From Mesorhizobium shangrilense (GTDB taxonomy: Bacteria; Pseudomonadota; Alphaproteobacteria; Rhizobiales; Rhizobiaceae), in NCBI RefSeq assembly GCF_040537815.1, contig NZ_JBEWSZ010000002.1:682001-746000 (forward strand): a stretch of DNA of 64,000 nucleotides, read 5' to 3'. Numbering within the stretch: position 1 is the first letter of the stretch; every line of letters starts with the position of its first letter. The translations under genes and the position numbers were made by a program. This document shows positions 18,274 to 25,692 of the stretch, piece after piece. Under the pieces are notes generated by a model. It ran no database searches. It was given only the letters and a program-made list of their open reading frames with translations, and was not told the origin of the DNA.

Positions 18274-19145
18274 TACGCTTGGTGATGCGAATGGGCGCGC
18301 AGCTGGTCGGGAACGACGCGTGCTGACAGTCCGCCAGCTCCAACCCAGTTTCGCGTCGATTTTTCCGCATCGTCGATCAGGGCGGCGGTGCGGGTGAAAT
18401 CGTAAGCCGAGCCCGCCAGCGGGCACAGCGACGGGACGATCGCATAGTCGATGTCGCCGGGCAAGGTGTCGAGTTCGCGCACCAGTTGCCGCGCGATCAG
18501 CAGAGTCAGGGCATGCAGGCCATTGGCCACGGCCCCTTGCGGCGGTGCGTGCAGATTGCAGGAAAATCCGGTCGGCAGCACGATGAGGCGGCGCGCGCCA
18601 AGGCTGACGGCGACGCGGACCGGCGTGTTGGAGGTGACGGCGCCGTCGATCAGGAACCGCCCGCCGATGCGCACCGGTGCGAACGCCACCGGGATTGCGC
18701 TCGAGGCGGCGATCGCGTCGGCCGCATTGCCCCTGGACAGGACCACGGCCTCACCGGAGAGCAGATCGGTGGCGATGACATGGATGGGGATGGGGGCGTC
18801 CTCGAGATTGCGGTAGGGCAGATGCCGCTCGACCAGATTGCGGATGCCGTGCGAGCCGGACAGGAAATCGCGTCGCCGCGCGAAACCCAGCAACGAACGC
18901 CAGCTGATCGGGAAGACATCGTTGCGGGTGATACCGCGCCATAGGGTTTCCAAGCGTGTCATGTTCTCGACCGTCGCTGCCGCCGCGTAGTAGGCGCCGT
19001 TGATGGCGCCGACGCTGGAGCCGACGACGAAGTCGGCGGTGACGCCGGCGTCGACAAGTGCCTTCAGCATGCCGACCTGCACCGCTCCGAGGCTGCCGCC
19101 GCCCGCCAGCACCAATGCGGTCTTGCTGTCCGTTCCTGATGGCAT
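18273..19145 (-). CDS. patatin-like phospholipase family protein
   Basis: A 290-residue serine lipase-fold protein. The oxyanion loop is ALVLAGGGSLGAVQVGML, the nucleophile elbow is Gly-x-Ser-x-Gly in FVVGSSVGAINGAYYA, and the catalytic Asp is in the DGAVTSNTPV segment, completing the Ser-Asp dyad. Family members hydrolyse phospholipids or other acyl esters. No signal peptide, so probably cytoplasmic or membrane-associated. The ATG at 19145 has GAGGTAGCG upstream; a longer frame from 19286 would add 47 unconserved residues. Confidence 0.88.
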   Translation of the reverse strand: MPSGTDSKTALVLAGGGSLGAVQVGMLKALVDAGVTADFVVGSSVGAINGAYYAAAATVENMTRLETLWRGITRNDVFPISWRSLLGFARRRDFLSGSHGIRNLVERHLPYRNLEDAPIPIHVIATDLLSGEAVVLSRGNAADAIAASSAIPVAFAPVRIGGRFLIDGAVTSNTPVRVAVSLGARRLIVLPTGFSCNLHAPPQGAVANGLHALTLLIARQLVRELDTLPGDIDYAIVPSLCPLAGSAYDFTRTAALIDDAEKSTRNWVGAGGLSARVVPDQLRAHSHHQA

Positions 19146-19279
19146 GACGCTACCTCGCTCGCATCCCAGGCCTGTTTCAGCCCGCGCCTTGCCAAGAATT
19201 CGACGCGGCAGCGGTGTTTGTTTCGTAAGGCGCAGCACGTGTTCGTGAACTGGTGGTCGATCGGCTGGCGCCGCTATCC

Positions 19280-19350
19280 GATACATCGTAAGATATATCT
19301 TGACTTTATTGGCGAGCGCGCCTAATTAAGATATATCGTAAGATACAACT
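19280..19350 (+). promoter_or_regulatory. promoter and predicted operator of the PadR-family regulator gene
   Basis: A good sigma-70 promoter: TTGACT (19300-19305), 17-bp spacer, TAATTA (19323-19328). The 12-bp perfect palindrome AAGATATATCTT (19290-19301) overlaps the -35. The word ATCGTAAGATA occurs twice, at about 19285 and 19335, on either side of the promoter. Such flanking repeats fit autorepression by the downstream regulator. The site assignment is inferred. Confidence 0.65.
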
Positions 19351-19363
19351 TAAGGAGCAATCA

Positions 19364-20047
19364 ATGCACAGACATCATCATTTTCGCGAACGCGCAGAGC
19401 ACGCTTTCATGCACATGGCCGGCAAGTTCGGCGGCCGGGGCGGCGGCGGTTTCGGTTCGTTCGGGGGCAGGGGCGGCGGACGCGGCGGCCCGGGCGACAT
19501 GTTTCGCGCCGGGCGCATGCTGGCCGACGGCGACCTCAAGCTGATCACGCTATCGCTGCTGGCCGAGGCGCCGCGCCACGGCTACGACATCATCAAGGCG
19601 CTGGAGGAACGCACCAGCGGCATCTACAGCCCGAGCCCGGGCGTGGTTTATCCGACGCTGACCTTCCTGGAAGAAGCCGGCTATGCCGCCTCGGTTGCCG
19701 AGGGCAACAAGAAGGTATTTTCCATCACCGAGGCAGGGCAGGCGCATCTCGCCGACAATCGCGAGATGATCGACGGCGTGCTCGAACATCTCGAGCGCTT
19801 CGGCCGCAAGATGGCCAAGGCCCGTGACTGGTTCGGCGGAAACGACGACGGCGAGGAGGATGGACGGCGCGGCGGTCGTGGTGGACGTGGCGACCGTTCG
19901 GAAGCGCGCGATGAATTCCGCGCCATCCGCCACCGGCTGCGCGCCGCACTCGGCGACATCGTCGATGCGCCGGCCGAGAAGCAGGCCGAGGCGATCAGCA
20001 TCCTCGAGGGGGCGGCCGAGGCGCTGGAAGCGTTGTCGCGTAGCTGA
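19364..20047 (+). CDS. PadR-family transcriptional regulator with His/Gly-rich N-terminus
   Basis: A 227-residue regulator. The first ~50 residues are a low-complexity His- and Gly-rich arm (MHRHHHF, then GGRGGGGFGSFGGRGGGRGG). This is followed by the PadR winged helix: LKLITLSLLAEAPRHGYDII, YSPSPGVVYPTLTFLEEAGY and KKVFSITEAGQAHL. E. coli YqjI, a nickel-responsive PadR protein, likewise carries a metal-binding His-rich N-terminal extension, so metal sensing is a reasonable inference. AAGGAG at 19352-19357 supports the ATG. Likely autoregulated through the flanking repeats. Confidence 0.88.
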   Translation: MHRHHHFRERAEHAFMHMAGKFGGRGGGGFGSFGGRGGGRGGPGDMFRAGRMLADGDLKLITLSLLAEAPRHGYDIIKALEERTSGIYSPSPGVVYPTLTFLEEAGYAASVAEGNKKVFSITEAGQAHLADNREMIDGVLEHLERFGRKMAKARDWFGGNDDGEEDGRRGGRGGRGDRSEARDEFRAIRHRLRAALGDIVDAPAEKQAEAISILEGAAEALEALSRS

Positions 20048-20075
20048 GCGCAAGAACTCAACTTCTGCAAAGCAC

Positions 20076-20104
20076 AAAAAAGCCCGGATGAACCGGGCTT
20101 TTTT
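20076..20104. terminator. bidirectional rho-independent terminator
   Basis: An A-run, AGCCCGG (20081-20087), loop ATGAA, CCGGGCT (20093-20099), and a T-run. It lies between the convergent PadR and YiaA-like genes and can end transcripts from both sides. Confidence 0.88.
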
Positions 20105-20122
20105 CGTGAGCGGTGAGGCGGA

Positions 20123-20383
20123 TCATTCCTTGCCTACATACTCGCTGATCAGCTTTTCATTGCGCGCCTTTTCGATCTTGGCGGTCATCTCGGCCGAAAG
20201 GCGTTCGTCGGTGCGGTACTTGACCAGGTTCACCAGGCTGCCGGTGAGCAGCAGGATGCCCATGGCCCAATAGCCCTTGGTCGCGAGGTCGACCGGCGCC
20301 AGCCACAGCGACAGGCCCAGCATGAAATAGGCGGCGCCGACCGATGCGGTGTTGAACATGATGTAGGTCTGATTGGCGTTCAT
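20123..20383 (-). CDS. YiaA/YiaB-family two-helix inner membrane protein
   Basis: An 86-residue protein with two hydrophobic segments (TASVGAAYFMLGLSLWLA and TKGYWAMGILLLTGSLVNLV) linked by a short loop, the pattern of the YiaAB two-helix domain, followed by a charged cytoplasmic tail. Function is unknown. It lies 72 bp downstream of the PspA-like gene on the same strand, suggesting one envelope-related operon. Confidence 0.75.
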   Translation of the reverse strand: MNANQTYIMFNTASVGAAYFMLGLSLWLAPVDLATKGYWAMGILLLTGSLVNLVKYRTDERLSAEMTAKIEKARNEKLISEYVGKE

Positions 20384-20455
20384 TGGAATTCTCCCTTGAT
20401 TTGATGGTGATTGACGGATCTGGGTTGATGGAAATCAGGTTGGAAATGCAGGTCT

Positions 20456-21133
20456 TCAGTTGATGGTTTTCAGGCGCTCGAGCACGTCCTTGGCGCGCAC
20501 CTTCACCGCCGGGCCGTGCCCGGCGTCCGCAAGGCGGTCGCGGATCGCTTCGTGACGCAGTTCGTCGTCGATCTCGTCGAGGATGCCGGCTTCCTCGAAG
20601 GGATCGCTGCCTGCCTTGATGCGGGCCAAGAGCTCCTCGGCGTCGTTGAGGCTCGCCGAGTGGCCGATGGAGCGGTTGAGGCGTGACTGCGCCTTGCGCT
20701 CGGCATCGATGGCCCGGGCCGAGATCATGCCCTGGTTGAGGTCGATGATGCGGCGGTGCGCCCGCTCCACCGAAACGCGCATCCGCAATGTCTTCTCGCC
20801 GAGGCTTTGCACGGTGGCGCGGCGGACTTCGCGTTCGTTCTCCAGTTCGGCGACGGCCACCGCGCCGCTTTCGGCGAGCGCGTTGTTGCCTGCGGCCAGT
20901 GCGCTGATCGTGCGTGTTTCCAGATCGGCGTGGCGGCGGTCGAGCTGGTCGAGGCTGGCCTGCTCGGCACGCTGGCGCACAATCAGCGTGGCAAGCGTCT
21001 GCTTGGCGGCGGCGAGGCCTGTCTCGGCATCGCGGATCCGCTGCGCCAGAAGGTCTATGGCGAAGCGATCCTTCAGGCCGTCCTCGGCGCGGGCACCGGC
21101 GCCGTCGAGCAATGTTCTGATCAGGCTAAGCAT
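20456..21133 (-). CDS. PspA/IM30-family envelope stress protein
   Basis: A 225-residue, almost wholly alpha-helical protein beginning MLSLIRTLLDGAGARAEDGL, with long heptad-like stretches typical of PspA/IM30. These proteins coat and stabilise the inner membrane under stress and oligomerise like ESCRT-III. The ATG at 21133 has GGGAGAAG upstream; a frame from 21160 would begin inside a regulator operator. It is transcribed divergently from a TetR gene, with three matching operator sequences between them, and is followed by a YiaA-like membrane protein gene. Confidence 0.83.
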   Translation of the reverse strand: MLSLIRTLLDGAGARAEDGLKDRFAIDLLAQRIRDAETGLAAAKQTLATLIVRQRAEQASLDQLDRRHADLETRTISALAAGNNALAESGAVAVAELENEREVRRATVQSLGEKTLRMRVSVERAHRRIIDLNQGMISARAIDAERKAQSRLNRSIGHSASLNDAEELLARIKAGSDPFEEAGILDEIDDELRHEAIRDRLADAGHGPAVKVRAKDVLERLKTIN

Positions 21134-21159
21134 GTTCTTCTCCCTTCGAACTGTTTTCA

Positions 21160-21228
21160 TGAACGATGTTCACGAGATCAACATAACAGGAAATGAACAT
21201 CGTTCAAGATGTTTTTGAACACTGTTCA
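21160..21228. promoter_or_regulatory. three TetR-type operators in the pspA-like/tetR intergenic region
   Basis: The 13-bp palindrome TGAAC-N3-GTTCA occurs three times: 21160-21172 (centre GAT), 21194-21206 (centre ATC) and 21216-21228 (centre ACT). Starts are 34 and 22 bp apart. Their position between the two divergent starts fits repression of both genes by the adjacent TetR protein. Confidence 0.8.
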
Positions 21229-21314
21229 CGAATTCCGGCCTATGGTAAACGAAAGGAAATCGGGGCTCGAAACAGCATGCGTCGCTTGGGGCATGCGCAT
21301 TCGGAAGGACTGGC

Positions 21315-21935
21315 ATGGCGCTGGACAAGGAAGAGATGAGCGAGCGGGTGCTCGCGATCGCCGAAACGCTCATCGACAGCGGCGGTGCTGAGAACCTGAA
21401 GGCGAGGACCATCGCCGAGCAGGCGGGGATCGCCGTAGGCTCCGTCTACAATCTGTTTGCCGATCTCGATGAGGTTCACCGTGCCGTCAACATGCGGCTT
21501 CTCGACCGCCTGGGCGCGGCGGGCGCTTCGGCAATGGCCGGACTCCATGGCGTCAAGGACACGCGGCAGCGCCTGCTGGCACTAGCGGGCGCCTATGTGC
21601 GGTTCGTCGAGGCGCATCCCGGCAGTTGGCCGGCGCTGCTTGCCTTCAACCGCCGGCGCGCCCTGGCGACGGAGCCGGATGCCTATGAGGCGCGGCTGGA
21701 CCAATTGTTCGAGATCATCGCTGGGGTGCTCGGCGATGGCGGCTTCGATCTCGATGGGGATCGGCTCCGGATAGCTGCCCGGGCCCTGTGGTCAAGCGTG
21801 CATGGCATCGTCACCAGCGGCTATGCGGCGAAATCGGTACGCGGGCAGGCGCACGAGATCTGGCAGCAGATCGAGCTGCTGGTGGCCGTTTTCGTCAGGG
21901 GGCTGGAACGAGGCGTGACATTCGACCATGTTTAG
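21315..21935 (+). CDS. TetR/AcrR-family transcriptional regulator
   Basis: A 206-residue regulator with an N-terminal helix-turn-helix (KARTIAEQAGIAVGSVYNLF, residues about 31-50) and a helical ligand-binding C-terminal domain. The three TGAAC-N3-GTTCA palindromes upstream are its likely operators, giving autoregulation and control of the divergent PspA-like/YiaA-like genes. The ligand is unknown. A HlyU-like gene follows after 71 bp on the same strand. Confidence 0.9.
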   Translation: MALDKEEMSERVLAIAETLIDSGGAENLKARTIAEQAGIAVGSVYNLFADLDEVHRAVNMRLLDRLGAAGASAMAGLHGVKDTRQRLLALAGAYVRFVEAHPGSWPALLAFNRRRALATEPDAYEARLDQLFEIIAGVLGDGGFDLDGDRLRIAARALWSSVHGIVTSGYAAKSVRGQAHEIWQQIELLVAVFVRGLERGVTFDHV

Positions 21936-22006
21936 GCAACACCGTCATGAATCGTGACGACGACAATGGCGCTGGCCATTGCAGGGCAAAAGTGGAGGTT
22001 TGAGCG

Positions 22007-22306
22007 ATGTCTTTTCTGAAGAAGCTTTTTGGCGGCGGTGGCGGTGGCAATGAGGCCGCCGAGCCGAAGAGTGCGGCGCCGGCAAAGCAGATCGAGCACA
22101 AGGGTTTCCTGATCAGCGCCACGCCCTACAAGGCCGACGGCCAGTACCAGACCTGCGGCGTCGTCTCCAAGGAGGTCGACGGCGTCATGAAGGAACACAA
22201 GTTCATCCGCGCCGACCGTTTTGCCGGCCTGGACGATGCCATCGACATCTCGATCAAGAAAGGCATGCAGCTGATCGACGAGCAGGGCGAGAGGATATTC
22301 GGGTAG
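22007..22306 (+). CDS. HlyU-family protein
   Basis: A 99-residue protein beginning MSFLKKLFGGGGGG, then the conserved HlyU-family body (HKGFLISATPYKADGQYQTC, KEHKFIRADRF, then a DAIDISIKKGMQLIDEQG helix). The family is named after the Vibrio haemolysin activator annotation, but members like this lack a winged helix and their role is unclear. GGAGG upstream fits the ATG at 22007. Confidence 0.83.
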   Translation: MSFLKKLFGGGGGGNEAAEPKSAAPAKQIEHKGFLISATPYKADGQYQTCGVVSKEVDGVMKEHKFIRADRFAGLDDAIDISIKKGMQLIDEQGERIFG

Positions 22307-22353
22307 GCAGTATGCCAGTTGGCCTCAGTGCCGCGAGATTGATGGGCGTGGCG

Positions 22354-23145
22354 TCACGTGTCGCGCCTGAAGTTCGATTTGATGACACGGCCGGAAAGCT
22401 GTCCGCCATCGACGGGGATGACCGCTCCGGTCATGAACCCGGACAAGGGCGATGAAAGCCAGAGTACGGCGTTGGCGACATCCGTGACGGTCCCCAGCCT
22501 GCCCATTGGGACGGCCCTCGCGGCCATGTGTTGCGCCTCCTGGCCGGCTGCTTCCAGATGGTGGGTCAGGATCGGACCTGGCGCCACCACATTCACGCGG
22601 ATGTTCTTGTCGGCATAGTCGAGAGCCGCAACGCGGCTCAATCCAATAATGCCGGCTTTACCCGCCGCATAGGCGGAGAGCCCCGAGACGCCTTCGACCC
22701 CGGCCGTTGAAGCCATGTTGACAATGGTCCCGCCGCCACATTCCAGCATGGCCGCGATCTGGAACTTCATGCCATGGAACGTGCCGTGAATGTTGGTGCG
22801 GATGCCTCTGTCGAACGCTTCCACATCGATCTCCGCGAGCGGCGCGGGCCTTGGCCCGTCGGTCGCGTTGTTGAATGCGGCATCGAGGCGACCGAACGCG
22901 TCTACCGCCCTTGAGACGAGCGCTTTCATGCTGTCGGGATCGGTAACGTCGGCCCGGATGGCAAGCGCCTGGCCGCCTGCGGCCTGGATTTGCCGCGCCA
23001 CGTCGTCGATAGCCGACTGGTCCCGCGCCGCGAGCACAACCGCAGCCTTGGCTCGGCCGAACGCTCTGGCCGTCTCCGCGCCAATTCCCTTGCTGGCGCC
23101 GACCACGAGCGCAACACGGTCGGAAAAATCAAGCATTGCCGTCAT
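22354..23145 (-). CDS. SDR-family NAD(P)-dependent oxidoreductase
   Basis: A 263-residue classical short-chain dehydrogenase. The Rossmann motif is ALVVGASKGIGAETARAF, the NNAT-type motif reads AAFNNATDGP, the catalytic Ser lies in VNMASTAGVEG, and the Tyr-x-x-x-Lys is SAYAAGKAGII. The C-terminus has the usual GAVIPVDGGQ. AGGAGACGG precedes the ATG at 23145. It follows the serine hydrolase gene by 97 bp on the same strand and is probably in that transcription unit, under the divergent LysR regulator. Substrate unknown. Confidence 0.92.
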   Translation of the reverse strand: MTAMLDFSDRVALVVGASKGIGAETARAFGRAKAAVVLAARDQSAIDDVARQIQAAGGQALAIRADVTDPDSMKALVSRAVDAFGRLDAAFNNATDGPRPAPLAEIDVEAFDRGIRTNIHGTFHGMKFQIAAMLECGGGTIVNMASTAGVEGVSGLSAYAAGKAGIIGLSRVAALDYADKNIRVNVVAPGPILTHHLEAAGQEAQHMAARAVPMGRLGTVTDVANAVLWLSSPLSGFMTGAVIPVDGGQLSGRVIKSNFRRDT

Positions 23146-23242
23146 GTCCGTCTCCTGAATTTGCCCTTGCGGGCAAGTGTATCGTGCCGGCCAAAATCAA
23201 TCGTGCGGCTGCTTGCTCCTGGTTCCGGCGGGACGAGCCGCA

Positions 23243-24427
23243 TCAGCTGCCGAGCGCCCTGGCGATCCCCTGAGGCAAGAGCCCAAGCATGCCTTCGTAG
23301 GCTGTGTTGGTGAGCAACACGGCGATGCGTCCGCGCTGATGGTCGATGCACCACCAATGCCCGTAGACGCCGCCCCACGATACGGTCCCGGAGGAAAGAG
23401 TTGAATTGGCCGCGGCAGGATCGACAAGTACCGCTCCCATCCAGGAAAAGCCCCATCCCGGCCCTTGCGCCATGGCTTCCGCACCGACCCAGGCGCGACG
23501 CGCGTCCTCCCGCTGTGCCGCGGGCAGGAAATCTCCGCTGCGAAATGCCTCGAGCAGCCGCATCATGTCGTGCGCGGTTCCCGCCATGCCCGCCCCGCCG
23601 GATGGGAAAGCACCGTCGCGCCCGATCCGCGACGGATCGAACCGTATCGACGAGCCCAGATAATCGGGCAACGGCACCTCCGTAACGCCCGCCATGGCTA
23701 TCGGCGCCGCTTCGCCGTCATGATAGGGCGTGGCGAGTTCGCCGGGATCGGCGCGGAACGATGCGGTCAGGCCGAGCGGAACAGTGACCAGATCTGCGAT
23801 TGCCTGTGGTAGCGGTTTTCCGGTGACGGCTTCGACGACGCCTCCCAGCACATCGGTGGCGACCGAGTAGCGCCACACAGAACCGGGCGCCGCACCGAGC
23901 GGGATCGAGGCGATGCGGACCAGATTCTCGGCCAGCGAAATATCCGCGTCATCAAGCCCATCGGAGACGCCGGCTCTTGCGTAGGCGCCATTCCTGTCCT
24001 GCTGGAAGCGGTAGTCCAGCCCTGCGGTGTGCGACATCAGCTGAGCCACGGTTATCTGTTCGGTCGTGCCGTCCATTCTCCTGGGCGCAAAGTCCGGCAG
24101 CCATTTTTCAACCGGATCTTCAGCAGAGAGCGCTTCCGCCTCGATCAGCTTCAGCGCTGCCATGGCTGTGAACGGCTTGGTCAGGGAAGCATAGCGGAAT
24201 GGCGTGTCCATTTTCATCGGCCGCCCCGTCTCTCGATCGGCCAAGCCGGCGGCACGCTCGAACACGATACGGCCCCCCTCGGAAACCAGCAAAACACATC
24301 CCACGATGCGCGCATCCGAAAGCGCGCTGTCGATAGCGTCATCGAGGGCACCAATCATCTCACCGAAGGGCCGGCGGGGCGCAGCGATCCCTCGCGCTTC
24401 GGACGGAACAACTGCTTCTCGTGACAT
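23243..24427 (-). CDS. serine hydrolase of the beta-lactamase class C / EstB family
   Basis: A 394-residue penicillin-binding-protein-fold hydrolase. The nucleophile Ser81 and Lys84 lie in RYASLTKPFTAMA, and the second-motif Tyr187 is in WRYSVATDV (Tyr-Ser-Val rather than the Tyr-Ala-Asn of true AmpC). No signal peptide is evident, so a cytoplasmic esterase (EstB-like) is more likely than an antibiotic-hydrolysing beta-lactamase. GGAGATTCAAC supports the ATG. Divergent from a LysR gene 82 bp away; an SDR gene follows. Confidence 0.88.
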   Translation of the reverse strand: MSREAVVPSEARGIAAPRRPFGEMIGALDDAIDSALSDARIVGCVLLVSEGGRIVFERAAGLADRETGRPMKMDTPFRYASLTKPFTAMAALKLIEAEALSAEDPVEKWLPDFAPRRMDGTTEQITVAQLMSHTAGLDYRFQQDRNGAYARAGVSDGLDDADISLAENLVRIASIPLGAAPGSVWRYSVATDVLGGVVEAVTGKPLPQAIADLVTVPLGLTASFRADPGELATPYHDGEAAPIAMAGVTEVPLPDYLGSSIRFDPSRIGRDGAFPSGGAGMAGTAHDMMRLLEAFRSGDFLPAAQREDARRAWVGAEAMAQGPGWGFSWMGAVLVDPAAANSTLSSGTVSWGGVYGHWWCIDHQRGRIAVLLTNTAYEGMLGLLPQGIARALGS

Positions 24428-24509
24428 GGTTGAATCTCCGTTTTCAGCACCGAATGGAGAAATAACCTCGACAACCTTCCATTAAAACAGGCACATTTCC
24501 GGAAGCATC

Positions 24510-25472
24510 ATGAAGGTCGACTTAACGATGGATAGTGGCATTTTGGCGGGGTTGCCTGTCTTCCGCATGGTGGCACGGGTTGGTGGGTTCACCGCAGCCT
24601 CCGGCCGGCTCGGCATCTCCGTATCCGCTGTTTCCCAATCGATCCGGCAGCTTGAGCTTCGCATGGGGATACGTCTCTTCGACCGGACAAGCCGCAGCGT
24701 CAGGCTTACCGAGCGCGGGCGCCAGTTGCTGGAAGCCATCGAAGGGCCGATTGGTCTGCTTTCAGGGGCTATCGAAACGGTCAGGGAGGTGGATGGCGAG
24801 CCGTCCGGGCACCTCAGGATTACGCTGTCGAGGCTTGCCGCGGAAATCTGCATCCTGCCGACGCTGGTCGATTTTGTCAGGCGCTACCCGGCGATCCGGC
24901 TGGAATTGTCGACGGACGACCGTCTGACCGACATCGTCAGCAACGGCTTCGATGCGGGCATACGCTTCAGAGGCACGCTGGAACTGGACATGATCTCTGT
25001 CCCGCTCGGGCCGCCGCTGCGTCGGTCCATGCTCGCCAGCAAGGACTATCTGGCTCGGGCCGGCGAGCCCCAGGCGCCCGAAGACCTGTCGCGGCATGCG
25101 GTCATTCGCTACCGCTTTCCCGGGAGTGGCCGGCTGGAGCCTCTCGTGCTGCGTCGTGGCGAAGAAATCATCCAGTTGGATCCCCCGGCAGCCCTCATCC
25201 TGGACGACAACGGACATTTCGCACTGGCTTCGCGGGCCGGACTGGGATTGGCCCAGCGATTCCGAGTTACCGAGGAGGAGGCCATAGATACCGGCGAACT
25301 GGTCAGCGTGCTGGACGCATACGAGCCGGAACCGCAGCAGTTTCACATCTATTTCCCGTCGCGTGACCTCCAGCCGGCGAAACTGCGGGCATTCATCGAC
25401 TGGTTCAAAACGGGTCGTGCCGGGGCCGGCAAGACCGTTGAGCAAGATGCTCCCTGGCATCGGAAGGCCTGA
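24510..25472 (+). CDS. LysR-family transcriptional regulator
   Basis: A 320-residue LysR regulator: N-terminal winged helix (FTAASGRLGISVSAVSQSIR, then LFDRTSRSVRLTERGRQLLE) and a type-2 periplasmic-binding-fold effector domain. It is of the CrgA/AaeR-like subgroup, in which LELSTDDRLTDIVSNGFDAG is typical. The short divergent intergenic region (24428-24509) suggests control of the serine hydrolase-SDR unit. Confidence 0.92.
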   Translation: MKVDLTMDSGILAGLPVFRMVARVGGFTAASGRLGISVSAVSQSIRQLELRMGIRLFDRTSRSVRLTERGRQLLEAIEGPIGLLSGAIETVREVDGEPSGHLRITLSRLAAEICILPTLVDFVRRYPAIRLELSTDDRLTDIVSNGFDAGIRFRGTLELDMISVPLGPPLRRSMLASKDYLARAGEPQAPEDLSRHAVIRYRFPGSGRLEPLVLRRGEEIIQLDPPAALILDDNGHFALASRAGLGLAQRFRVTEEEAIDTGELVSVLDAYEPEPQQFHIYFPSRDLQPAKLRAFIDWFKTGRAGAGKTVEQDAPWHRKA

Positions 25473-25692
25473 GGGCAAAAGGGGGACTTGACGCGATATC
25501 GGCTTCTGCCAGTTTCAATCGCGCCTATGCCGCCGTCAGCGGAGCCAGGTGGCGCGATCGGAGCGCGCGACCCGGTACCGGTTGCATAAATCCAGCTTAT
25601 CATCACCCCTAGTTTTTGAAGACGTTACACGAGCTTTCGCCGTCTGTAGCTTCGGCGCGCTCGTTCAAGAATGGTCTGGATCTGGTGATTTG

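Noticed and set aside
23243..24427. Antibiotic-resistance beta-lactamase
   Set aside because: It has the SxxK serine but a Tyr-Ser-Val second motif and no signal peptide, so a cytoplasmic EstB-like esterase is more likely.
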